From positions 20,816,001-20,880,000 of the forward strand of contig CM057844.1 of NCBI GenBank assembly GCA_030068075.1: 64,000 nucleotides of DNA, read 5' to 3'. Made by a program: the position numbers and the translations under genes. Source of the stretch: Paguma larvata (taxonomy: Eukaryota > Chordata > Mammalia > Carnivora > Viverridae). Below the pieces are notes generated by a model. That model did not search any database. It was not told where the DNA came from and saw only the letters and a list, made by a program, of their open reading frames with translations. Each line of letters starts with the position of its first letter. The stretch's first letter is position 1. Shown piece by piece: positions 10,786 to 20,684 of the stretch.

Positions 10786-13700
10786 ATGGCGGCTCTCAGC
10801 GGTGTCCGCTGTCTGACCCGGGTGAGGCCTGGGGAACAGGGCGGGCCGGGGGCGGGTGGGGGTGCGGCGGGTGTGTACCAGCCTCACTGCAGTATTTGGG
10901 GGCGTGGGACCCCCGTACCCGACCTCACAGGCGTGTGCGTCTCCGTCGCAGGCGCTGGTCGCCGCCCCGAATTCCGGGGCATGGAGGAACCTGTGTACCT
11001 CTGCCGTGGCGCACGCAGCCTCTCGAAGCCAGGTAAGGGCAAGTCCGGCTCCGGCCTGTCCGTGCTCTTGTCCTCTCGTCCTCTATCCCCTGTGCTCCCT
11101 CCCCAGCTCTAGCTCTGATGGTCCCGCTTGCAGGCTGAGGACATGAGGGTGGAGGGCGCCTTTCCCGTGACCATGCTGCCAGGAGACGGCGTGGGGCCCG
11201 AACTGATGCACGCTGTCAAGGAGGTGTTCAAGGTGAGTGACGTAGGGGAGTCAGCTAGCACAGACGATGGGGTGGGTTGGAAAGGACTTAACTCGGTCGT
11301 GACTCAGAGATTTTTGGGGACCTGTTCCCGAAGGCTGCCGCTGTCCCAGTGGAGTTCCAGGAGCATCACCTGAGCGAGGTGCAGAATATGGCGTCTGAGG
11401 AGAAGCTGGAGCAGGTGTTGAGTTCCATGAAGGAGAACAAGGTGGCCATCATTGGTATGTGTGCCCCTTTGCCATTCCACCGTGTCCCGTTTAAAATCCT
11501 ATGAGCAAATGTTCTTTAAGCTTCTTTTGGCACAAACTAACACGTTAAGCCCCCCAAGCTCCCACCACCGTTGTGGTGGCCGTCTGTCTCTTCTGTTTGG
11601 GACCCAGCAGTTGAGAGATTACGTGAGCTGCCTATGCAGGAAGGTTTCAGGGGTTTGAAGGCTGTCATGGGGCTCTATCATGGGTCATCAGATCTTGTTA
11701 ATTGTGTTTCCTGAATGCCACTTCTAGCCTCTTTTCTTCTGTCTTCCGCCTGCTTCCCTGCTTTAATGTCCCCAGTAGAGGTTTTTGGCTTCCAGTTCTG
11801 CCCCCACAATCCATCTTCTGCATCTGTTCTTTTGGAAAGACCAACATGGTTTTGCCACGCCCTGCCTTAGCATAGGAGAGTAAGTTCTTCATAAGCTGAC
11901 TTTCAGCTCTTCTGCCTTCATTTCCCTAACACTTGGTCTGTGCTTTGGTCACACTGGACTGTTAGTTTCCAAATACATGTACTATCTTGATTTGTGTTAC
12001 CTCTGCCCAGAATATTCTTCCTTTGATGCTACCTGTTAGAATAGTCCTCACTTACCCGACTGTAGTCTCCCAGGGCTACCGTAGAAATTACCTCAAAGTC
12101 AGTGGCTTAAAATAACAAATATGTTCTCTTACAGGTGGGAGGCCAGAATCCCAAAATTAAGGTGTTTGGCCAGGCTTCCTCCGAAGGCTTAGGGGAGAAT
12201 CATTCCTTGCCTCTTCCAGCTCCTGGCGGCTCCTGGTGTTCCTTAGCTTGTAGAAGCAACACGGCAATTTCTGCCTCATTCTTCATTTGGCATTTCTCCC
12301 TCTGTGTCTGAATATCTGTTTCTCTTTCTTTTCCCATATAAGGACTTGACACTGGATTTAGGGCCCGCCTTAATTCAGGATGATTTCACCTCAAGGTCCT
12401 TAATTATGTCTACAAACACCGTTTTCCCAAATAAGGTCACGTTTACGGGTTCCGGGAGTTAGGGCATGGACATATTTTGGGGTCACTATTCAACCTGCTG
12501 TACTCATCTAACCTAAGGTCTGGCTGAAGTGCCAGCCGTTTTAATACATTTCTTGATATCACCAGAGGGAATTTCTATTCTGTGCCTCTGTGCACGACGT
12601 TAATACCTCTCCATTGGTATTTATCGTCTTTCATATTGTTTGTTTTCCCCAATGTATTGTTTTCCCTTTGAGGACGGGAATTGTGTATTGCGTTTTTTGG
12701 TTGATATCCCTAGTACCTGATACGTGGTCAGTACTCCTTAAGTGTTGGTTGAAAAAATGTCAAATAGACCTGCAAGCATCAATTTCTTCTTTGTCTCCAG
12801 AGGCATGTAAGAGTCACTGATTTGGGAGTGGGAGATGGGAGTCTGGGTTGCATCATGTCACTGAGAGGATTGGACGCTGATCTGGGTTCCCTTGGGCTTA
12901 GCCTGTGACCTCCCCCTCCCCCTTTGTTTATACAGGAAAGATCCATACCCCGATGGAGTATAAGGGAGAACTAGCCTCTTACGATATGCGACTGCGGTAG
13001 GTGGTGGGGGCCTTGGGGCAGAGGAGTCCTGGGGCGCCAGACACCGGGCTGACGGCTCTGCCCCACCCTCAGGCGGAAGTTGGACTTGTTTGCCAATGTA
13101 GTCCACGTGAAATCACTTCCTGGGTACATGACTCGACACAACAATCTAGATCTCGTGATCATTCGAGAGCAGACAGAAGGGGAGTACAGCTCACTGGAAC
13201 ACGAGGTGAGGCTCTGGAAACTGGGGTGGAGGGGGGTCAAGGGCGAAGGTGGGAGAGCGGCATGGCTCCTTCCCTTCTCTTCAGGGTCACCTGGCTGTTT
13301 CTCTTTTCTTACCCAGAGTGCGAGGGGTGTGATCGAGTGCTTGAAGATCGTCACCCGAACCAAATCTCAGCGGATCGCAAAGTTTGCCTTCGACTATGCC
13401 ACCAAGAAGGGGCGGGGCAAGGTCACGGCTGTTCACAAGGCCAACATCATGTGAGGGACATGTCTTTGCATGGGGTAGTAGTCCCTGGGAAGGGCGCCCC
13501 TTGCACTGTCTTGGCTGAAACTGTTGCCTTTGGCCCGTGGACAGGAAACTTGGGGATGGGTTGTTCCTGCAGTGCTGTGAGGAAGTTGCTGAACTGTACC
13601 CCAAGATCAAGTTTGAGACAATGATCATAGACAACTGCTGCATGCAGGTAACGTCCTCCCCGCGCCTCCAGTCTCCACAGTGCCAGGGACCGGCACGGGG

Positions 13701-15146
13701 CAGGACTTCTCCATGCCCGTATTTTGCCTCCCAGCTGGTGCAGAATCCTTACCAGTTTGACGTGCTGGTGATGCCCAACCTCTACGGGAACATCATTGAC
13801 AATCTGGCTGCCGGCTTGGTCGGGGGCGCCGGTGTGGTCCCTGGGGAGAGCTACAGTGCAGAGTATGCAGTCTTTGAGACGGTGAGGTCATGTCTTCCCC
13901 CAGCCCTCTCTGCACGCCTGGCTTCCGACTTCGGGTCCCTTGACAGCTGCCCTCCTCAGCGGCCCTGGTGTGTTCTTCCTCCCACTCCCGTGTGCTGCTT
14001 CTCTGTCTCTGGCCTGAGCTTTCTTAATGCCCTTCCCTGACCTCAGCCTCTGCATGTAACATCTGCTCCCAGTGACTCCGGTCTGCCCTCTCCCCACAGG
14101 GCGCCCGGCACCCGTTTGCCCAGGCAGTGGGCAGGAATATAGCCAACCCCACGGCCATGCTGTTGTCAGCTTCCAACATGCTGCGGCATCTCAAGTAGGT
14201 GTCTCAAGTAGGTCTTGGTGGGTTGGGGCCGGAGGTGGGTGTTTTAAGGGAGAGCACAGGTGGAGAACTCGGGGGATGATGTGGGGAGAATCTCACTCTC
14301 TCCCTGTCTACGTCGACAGTCTTGAGTATCACTCCAACATGATCGCAGACGCGGTGAAGAAGGTGATCAGAGTCGGCAAGGTGAGCTGGGAAGGCTGTGG
14401 ATGGCAGGGCCCCAGCACTCCTCTCTGGGGAACCTGAACCGGGGCCTCCTTTCCCGCCAGGTCCCCAGAAAATCTGCCGCTCTCCGATCTTCCCCTGTGG
14501 CTCTCAGGGCTGTTCTTCACCTCCCTTCTCCTGGCTGCCTCATCCTCTGGGTCTCCTTTGCCTCTTGGCTACTGTCTGCTATTCCCTCTTTCCTCCTCCA
14601 TCCAGCGGCTCTTTTATGGCCGCCTTAACGCAGCGCCTGCTGCTGTCTGGGGGAGGGCGTGGGGGACGGAGGAGCAGAGGGAGATAGCAGGCAGGATGAG
14701 GCCCAGGTGTCCGCTTCTCCACACCTGCAAGCCCTTCCTCATCTGCATTCCCCAGCCTTCCCTCCTCCCACGCGGCCTGGTGTCCTCCAGGGTTTGCATT
14801 TCTCATCGCACTTCCCGCTCAGCCTCCCTCCCATCCTGCTCAGGCTGCAGCATCGCTCTCCTGGTGGCTCTGGCCCAGACAGGAGCGGGTGAGCCCGTGC
14901 TCTTCCAAGCCTGGCCACCTCCTCGCGACTCTGCTGCATTGCATCTTCTTTCCGGCCTTGTCATTCCTTCTCGGATTCCATTTCCATCACATTGCCCTAC
15001 CCCCCCTTCATGGGCTCTCTTCTCTTCTTCCCCACGGCTTTTGCCGGTGGTGGCTGTAGGTGCGGACTCGAGACATGGGCGGCTACAGCACCACGACCGA
15101 CTTCATCAAGTCTGTCATCGGCCACCTGCACCCCCATGGGGGCTAA
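10786..15146 (+). CDS. IDH3B: Isocitrate dehydrogenase [NAD] subunit beta, mitochondrial (isoform ending in exon 12a)
   Basis: Beta subunit of the mitochondrial NAD-dependent isocitrate dehydrogenase, which converts isocitrate to 2-oxoglutarate in the TCA cycle; alpha is catalytic, beta and gamma are structural/regulatory. Coding exons: 10786-10821, 10952-11032, 11134-11232, 11334-11454, 12936-12996, 13073-13205, 13317-13450, 13545-13647, 13735-13881, 14100-14194, 14320-14380, 15060-15146. All junctions are GT-AG and the phases agree, giving 385 residues, the usual length of the human form. The start is [12 protein letters not shown], opening an Arg/Ala-rich mitochondrial presequence of about 34 residues. 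Landmarks are [11 protein letters not shown] (exon 3), [13 protein letters not shown] (5), [15 protein letters not shown] (6), VHKANIMKLGDG (7-8) and [19 protein letters not shown] (9), all typical of the isocitrate/isopropylmalate dehydrogenase fold. The frame is intact. Confidence 0.97.
11455..12935 (+). other. IDH3B intron 4, with an interspersed repeat at 12,060-12,500
   Basis: The longest IDH3B intron. The 12,060-12,500 part (from about GGGCTACCGTAGAAATTACC to ATTCAACCTGCTGTA) belongs to the same ancient repeat family as 39,190-39,700: both have a TCTTACAG or TCTTATCG core, a 'lower' TATAAGGAC block, then an AATAAGGTCACG- or GGATTAGGACAT-like end. I did not name the family. No RNA gene was seen. 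Confidence 0.6.
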
Positions 15147-15365
15147 GCCCCTTTATTCCCTCCAACCTCACAAGGACCATATACCCACACCTCCCTTCAG
15201 TACAGTGGACCAGAGAAGAGCTCTTAAACCTTTAGACCATAGTCATCGGGCGGAGCCTAGGTTGTCCTGGGGCTGGCCTCCTTAGGGAACTGTGTTAGGT
15301 GGGGGTGGGGGGGAGCCTAGGGATGGGGCCTGGGCCACAGGGATGATGACCATTCTCCCCTACAG

Positions 15366-15446
15366 GTTCGAACTTCTGACATGGGTGGCTATGCCACCTG
15401 CCAAGACTTCACTGAGGCGGTCATTGGTGCTCTGCCTCACCAATAG
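15366..15446 (+). CDS. IDH3B: IDH3B alternative terminal coding exon 12b
   Basis: A second possible last exon, with its own acceptor (CCCCTACAG before 15,366) and stop (TAG 15,444-15,446). It encodes VRTSDMGGYATCQDF and then a short tail, in the same phase as exon 12a ([15 protein letters not shown]). Spliced directly to exon 11 it gives 383 residues. Human IDH3B is known to have isoforms differing in just this C-terminus. No AATAAA lies between the two exons, so both forms probably share the poly(A) signal at 15,481 and transcripts using 12a carry 12b as 3' UTR. Confidence 0.9.
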   Translation, partial: VRTSDMGGYATCQDFTEAVIGALPHQ

Positions 15447-15480
15447 GTCCCATCCGTACCCATCCCCATGTAAGGTGTTC

Positions 15481-15486
15481 AATAAA
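15481..15486 (+). terminator. IDH3B: IDH3B polyadenylation signal
   Basis: AATAAA 35 bases after the exon 12b stop. Cleavage is expected at about 15,500-15,510, which runs into the 3' end of NOP56. Confidence 0.9.
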
Positions 15487-15515
15487 ACAAACACACGGAC
15501 TCCTGTGGACTTGTT

Positions 15516-15521
15516 TTTATT
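15516..15521 (-). terminator. NOP56: NOP56 polyadenylation signal
   Basis: TTTATT on the plus strand is AATAAA on the minus strand, 60 bases after the NOP56 stop. Expected cleavage near 15,495-15,505 falls inside the IDH3B 3' UTR. Confidence 0.88.
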
Positions 15522-15581
15522 GGGATACAGGGATGGGTTGGGAATGCCAGGTGGGTTAGGCCCCACAGGTCAATGTCCGTC

Positions 15582-18500
15582 CTAATCCTCCTGGGAGAAC
15601 TTCTGGAGCTTTTTCTTTTTCTTGGAGCTGCCGCTCTTGCTGCCAGCAGGCTCTTCTGGTCCGCTGCTGAGGGGCTCCTCCTTGGAAGAGAATTTCCTCT
15701 TTTTCTTGGGGAGGCTCCTTTTTCCTGCCTCTTCGGCATCACTGACTGGCTCCTCCTTGGGGAAAGATTTCTTCCTCTTGGGAAGGCTTCCACTGCCAGC
15801 TGTCTCTTCAGCATCACTACTAACCAGCTCCTCCTTGGAAAAAGATCTCTTTTTCTTGGGTTTGGAGACAGGGACCGGTGCATCTTCCATTCCATTCTCC
15901 TGAGGGATCTCCTGGGGCTTCTTTTTCTTCTTCTTGGGTTTCTCACTTATCTCCTAAAAAGAAAAATGGGCATGAAACTATCATCCATTGTATGAACACA
16001 CACACACCTCTAAGTAGTCAGGGCACAGAAACTGGTGGAAGTGATGGAAAATTGCCCAGTGTTTCGGAGATGATTTTTAACTACAGCCGGGATGCCAGAA
16101 ATCACCCCAAAGGGGACTCCCACTTAGGGGGATGTGCTGTCTCAGCCCACAAGACAGCTTACAGAAAACCCCCAAGAGAACCATCATGCCATGTTCCAAG
16201 GGGACCCTTTAAGACTGCTCGACAAACCGGGCGCTACACGGACATCCCGGGGAGGACCCTGGCCTGGCGCGTCGTGGAGACCTCCCTGCCCCAAGCCCCG
16301 CTACGAAATGCTACCACCTCCGGACACACGGCTGAGAACACGCAGAGCAGGAATTTACACTACCCCCGGTTGAGGACTCCTGGGAGGCAGCCGAGGACAG
16401 AACACTTGCCCAGGGACCGGGTGTGTTACAACCAGCTCTCTGGGCTCCTGAGACAGTTCTCTCAGCACCTATCTCCTTCCTATAGAATCAAGAGGTAGTT
16501 TGAGATGTTTCAGGTCGTGATTTTAGTCCAAAGGTCTGGACTCAAGACCATGGTTTGAGGTAGCACCTCTTCTGTTCTGCTGCCAAGAACCCTGCACCCA
16601 GGGCCTTCGCCCGGGGCTGAGGGCCGGCCCGCCCACTGACCTCACACTCCTCCGGGGTACTACTGCTGTTCTCCGAAGACGCGAGGGCCAGGGCGGCCAG
16701 CCGTTTCTTCTCCTTCTTCAAGCGTTTCTTCTCCTGCTTCTCCAGCTTCCTAGCCATCTCGGCAGCCGCCTCCTCTGCCTGGCCAAAGAAAGGTGCTGAA
16801 AAGGCCCCGAGGACTTCAGGTTCTCCAGGCCTCCCTTCCGCTCCACTGGATCAGGCTCATTAAATCAGTTTTTGGCCTCCACTCCACAAAGTCAGGCTAA
16901 GCCAGTTCATCATCTCCAACGGCCAGCTGTGGTCCCGCCCACCCACCCGGCAAAGCCCAAACTGACCTGAACCATCGCCTCCTTCATGACATCCAGATTC
17001 TTCCGTGGAATCTCTCCTGTCTCATAGAAGGACAGCCGCTCCTCAACTTGCTCTCGAAGCTTCTCCCCAAATACACTTGTGGGCACCTCTGGATGTGTGC
17101 GTGTGTGCGTGCGTGGGTAAACAAAGCCTGTCAGCTCCCAAAGGGCCAGCTACTCCCCACCCTGTTTTCCCTCTACCCTCAGCTTCACTCAGACCCAAAG
17201 TATCAACACTCACTAGGTGAACTGCTGTTGACGAAAAATATTGCCATCATTGTAGAAGCTGCTAGGCAGTCAGCCTCCCCTCCTCCCAGTCCCTTCTCCT
17301 CCAACCCCCCCACCCATACCAGAGAAGCAATCAATTCGTGAGGCAATACTGCATTTGTTTGCCAGGTATCGGGAGATGCGGCCTTTGTTCTTGGCAGCTG
17401 CTCGGCCAATGAAGGTGGAGTGGAAAATGAGTCCATATTTTGGGGTGTTACCCCTGGTCTTCAGGGCTCTGGGAGAAGAATATTTAGTGGGGTGTTTTAA
17501 GATCAGAAATTTCAACCCTACCAGCCGAGGCAGCTCCTCCCCTCCCCTGTTCCCCCAGCGTCCAGAGCGAGCCTCAGGCTGGACTGGGTCTCTACACCCC
17601 ACCTCATGCCAACCCACAGCTCCCGGAGGCAGAGGGGAGGCATCCAATGTCGCTGACCTGGAAAGCTGGTCCCTCTGCTGGGCCCTGGGAATCACTCAGA
17701 CACCAGGACTGGCCATCACCCCCATAGCAGAGGTCTGTATAGGTCAGGGAGCCCTGGTCAGCCATCACCGTGATCCCCAAATAAGCAGTGGGCACCGCAA
17801 GTGGCACCTGAGTGTGGGCAGGTGCCCTCACTGGTACCTGAACAGGGCCTTTTCAGCCCCAAGGATCTGCACTGTGGACGCTGGGTACTTGGCCAGGTTG
17901 GTGAGGCTGCCAGCATGAGCAATGAGACGTGCACCTACCTGGAAAAGGAGCCAAGGAGTTAGAGAAGCTGGAACTGCCAGTCTCTCAGCTGCATAATTCC
18001 ACTTCACCCCGTCAAGTGCAACTGGCCAAGATAACAATGGGCCGGGAAATAGAGCAGTACGGCCCCTGTGTTCTAACAGTTCCTAACCCCATTTTGTGTT
18101 CCCCATGACGCACCGCTTCCCCAATTAGGGCTGACAGGCTGGGGGCTACTTGGCTCATCTTGGACCGCAGGTAAGCATGCAGGCTCTGGCGGTACTCTGA
18201 CAAAGACACCACGCGACTGGAGAAGCTCTCAATGTTTATCAGGTCGATGGCAGATATGTCCATGCCTAAGGGACACCAACAATGAACGCAAGACCGGATA
18301 CTCACAGCCCCAAACTTATTTTGGCCACTAGGCTGTACTGACCCATGGAGGACCGCGAGGCATCCAGAATAGCCTTAGCCTTGGCTCCGTCCATCGTCAG
18401 CTCTTCCAGCTTCTCCAGCTTCTCTTCATTCAGCTCCCTTCGGTTCCCAATGAACTGAGCGAGGCGGCAGTACGTAGCATTGTCATTGATGATCTTCACC

Positions 18501-20684
18501 AGCTCGGGAAAGTGATACCCATACCACTCCCTGCAAAGAGCCAGCCAGTCACTCCCTGCCCAGCTGCTAGGTCTCAAAACTATAGCCTCAGCCTTCTTCA
18601 TTTCTATTCTTTGCCTGAATAGGGAACCAGTCAGATTCAAAACCTCAACTCCATGTCCCCCCATTCACAATACAGACCAGGCAAAACACCTGGGCTGGGG
18701 TGTATATGGGTGGATTTACTCTGCCTCCTCTTTCTGTACAGTCAGTGTAAGAACACAGCCTGTGGTAAGCACCGGGAGGCTCAGCCCCATCCCGCACGGT
18801 TCTGCCCGCAGAAGCCAGTCCTAACTTCAGCACTCGAAATTAGTAAACGCCAGACTAAAGACCCCGTTCTCAGGGGTTGCGTGGGCTCTTTACCTGACAC
18901 GCATGGAGAAGGTATTGATGTCCTTATCCAGCTGGTCCAGGAGACTAATGGATTGGATAATCATGTTGTCCACCCGGTTCACATTAAACTTAACTTTGGC
19001 ACGGGAATAGCTGTGTCCCAGCCCCAACTGGGCTTTACAAGCGGACAGATCTGTCAGACCCTTCACCAGGTTGTGGAAGTGCAGACGAACCCCTGGAGGA
19101 GGGCAAGACTGTGAGCAAGGGCAAGTTCTAAGCCAGCTCCTGCACCCGCGGGCACCGGCCGAGCAGAAGAGCTTCCCAGAAGCAACCTTAAGCACCCTCT
19201 TAAGTTTCCAGACTCCCCCCTCAGAGAGGCCAAGAATGTAGTCCCACCTCGCAGGATCTCAGCTATCACGCCTCCAGTTTGGCAGTTGTACCCTAACTCC
19301 TCTTGTATAGCAGCACCGATCTTGGGGTCTCCGACCCCCAAGAGCACTTTCTTCTTTTTGGACGGCAGGTGCGTCTCCAAGAGCAGGCGGAGGTCCTCGT
19401 GGACAACACCTCAGGGCAAAGAACAGAACGCCCACTAATGCGCTGCAGAGTGCTTAAGCCGTAAAAGGGATGCTGTCCCCCAAGTGCTGATTAAGTGACA
19501 GACCAATCCTACGCTGGTCCCACAGGGCATGCTAGGATGGCACGCCTAGATCCTTCCTTGCTTTAGGCTTTGCTCAGAGACATGGAGACATCAGTGATCG
19601 CACTCAGGGGATTGACAGATTCAAGTCATCACTGCAAAGCCTGCATGGACCATGGGAGGAACAGGACTCAGGTCCAGTTAAGAGTGTGAAATATATAATT
19701 GAAACCTTGTACGTACCCTAGGGCACTATGGAATTAAGTATTTAGGGCCTGATGCGCCTAATCTTTTTTTCCTTGGCTCTTCTGGATCAAAACTGCCTTT
19801 TCCCATCACTTCAACATTACCAGCGAACCGCCTTTACCATGAAACCATGCCTCCCCACCGGATTTCACTTATGAGTCATTTATCCCTCCAAGGCCCACAA
19901 AGCAGTAACATCGACGTATGCCCCCTGCAGTACCTGGTGGTGGCCGACTCACCTTCAGACACAGCGTTGGCATTTTCCAAGGCAACCTGGGACGAGGCAA
20001 AGGGACAAAAGGCCACTAGACGAACGATATTGTGGAACTTGCCCAGGTTGAGCACGCACTCTTCCACCTTGGGGAAGAAACAGGAGGAGCGGTTTTCTTC
20101 CCTGGCTCTTACCTCTAGGGCGCAGTAAAGCAGCGGTTCTCAGCCCCGGACGCATGTTAAGGACCAACCCAGCGCTTTGAAAATGAGCTGAGGATAGGCC
20201 CTAAATCTCGAACGGCTTGATCGTACGGGGTGGAATCCGGGGCCTTACCTGGAAGTGCTCCTAACGCGACACTAATTACGAACGCAGATAAGGACCCCCC
20301 GCCCTCCCCAATTCGGGAGCTTTCAGGCCCAGCGCACCCCCCAATGCGCGGCCGGCCACGTGGGAGCGCGCGGTGCATGCCGGGGCCCGGCGGCCCGAGG
20401 GGCTGCGGCGCAGCCGGGGAGCCCACCGCTTTCACCCACCTGCGGCAGCAGCAGGCTGATCTCCTCCACCTCCTTCAGCGCCAGCAGCGCGTAGCCGACC
20501 GCGTGCTCGAATAGCACGTGCAGCAGCACCTGGAACGCGAGCCGGGGCGCGAGCGTCAGCGCGGTTCCCGAGTTAGGCCGGCCCCGCTCCCAGGGCCGAC
20601 TCCCGCCTCCACCTGGCTCCCGCCCGAACTTAGGCCCAAACCTCGGCCTTCGCCTCACCCGAACCCGCTACCACTCCTCACCAT
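15582..20684 (-). CDS. NOP56: Nucleolar protein 56, core box C/D snoRNP protein
   Basis: With fibrillarin, NOP58 and SNU13, NOP56 forms the nucleolar box C/D snoRNP that 2'-O-methylates rRNA. Exons, high to low: 20684-20682 (only the ATG), 20529-20440, 20067-19953, 19409-19248, 19092-18894, 18530-18343, 18265-18114, 17938-17838, 17468-17320, 17088-16967, 16778-16641, 15953-15582. All are GT-AG with consistent phases; 1,791 nt gives 596 residues (human 594). Parts in order: an N-terminal domain ([20 protein letters not shown]), a coiled-coil region ([19 protein letters not shown] to [15 protein letters not shown]), and the NOP domain that clamps the RNA-SNU13 complex ([20 protein letters not shown], then LGAEKALF and [20 protein letters not shown]). 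The last exon encodes a low-complexity tail of four degenerate Lys/Glu/Ser-rich repeats ending QED, typical of the family. The introns host snoRNAs. Confidence 0.98.
16848..16919 (-). ncRNA. SNORD57: Box C/D snoRNA U57 in NOP56 intron 10
   Basis: The minus strand has C box ATGATGA, an internal D'-like CTGA, then the segment AAAAACTGATTTAATGAG before the final D box CTGA in GCCTGATCC. It matches my memory of human U57, which guides 2'-O-methylation of 18S rRNA A99. It lies 70 nt upstream of the next exon, the usual distance for an intronic C/D snoRNA. Confidence 0.93.
17185..17256 (-). ncRNA. SNORD56: Box C/D snoRNA U56 in NOP56 intron 9
   Basis: The minus strand starts TTCTAC, then C box ATGATGG, the conserved core ATTTTTCGTCAACAGCAG, and D box CTGA in GGTCTGAGTGA. 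It matches human U56, which guides methylation of 18S rRNA C517. The two ends (TTCTAC / GAGTGA) give only a short terminal stem. Confidence 0.92.
17690..17776 (-). ncRNA. SNORD86: Box C/D snoRNA U86 in NOP56 intron 8
   Basis: The minus strand has GATCACG, C box GTGATGG, an internal CTGACC (D'), a second GTGATGG (C') and D box CTGA in GTCTGAGTGATTC. The outer ends ATCAC/GTGAT pair to close the stem. Length about 87 nt and position in intron 8 match human SNORD86. In human NOP56 this snoRNA region acts in cis: when snoRNP proteins bind it, splicing shifts toward an NMD-sensitive isoform (box C/D autoregulation). The same arrangement is present here. Confidence 0.9.
18732..18863 (-). ncRNA. SNORA51: Probable H/ACA snoRNA SNORA51 in NOP56 intron 5
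   Basis: The minus strand ends TGTACAGAA, with ACA three bases from the 3' end. It contains a first hairpin with a clear TAATTTC/GAAGTTA stem near 18,812-18,834 and a second, less regular hairpin before the ACA. Its distance from SNORD86 (about 1 kb upstream) agrees with the human layout. The H box is weak (AGAACC rather than ANANNA) and the 5' end was set from the expected 132-nt length. Confidence 0.55.
19567..19640 (-). ncRNA. SNORD110: Box C/D snoRNA U110 in NOP56 intron 3
   Basis: The minus strand reads GCTTTGCA, C box GTGATGA, internal CTGA/TGATG boxes and D box CTGA, then GCAAAGC. The ends GCTTTGC and GCAAAGC form a perfect 7-bp terminal stem. Length 74 nt and position match human SNORD110. 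Confidence 0.88.

Noticed and set aside
14558..15235. Long open frame (225 codons) on the plus strand
   Set aside because: It spans IDH3B intron 11 and exon 12a out of frame, with C/T-rich low-complexity translation; chance openness of pyrimidine-rich intron.
15878..16498. 206-codon plus-strand open frame opposite NOP56
   Set aside because: It lies antisense to NOP56 exon 12 and intron 11 with no domain-like composition; openness comes from the Lys/Glu-rich coding strand.
17939..18113. Possible H/ACA RNA in NOP56 intron 7
   Set aside because: An AGAACA box is present, but no ACA at a suitable 3' position and no convincing pair of hairpins.
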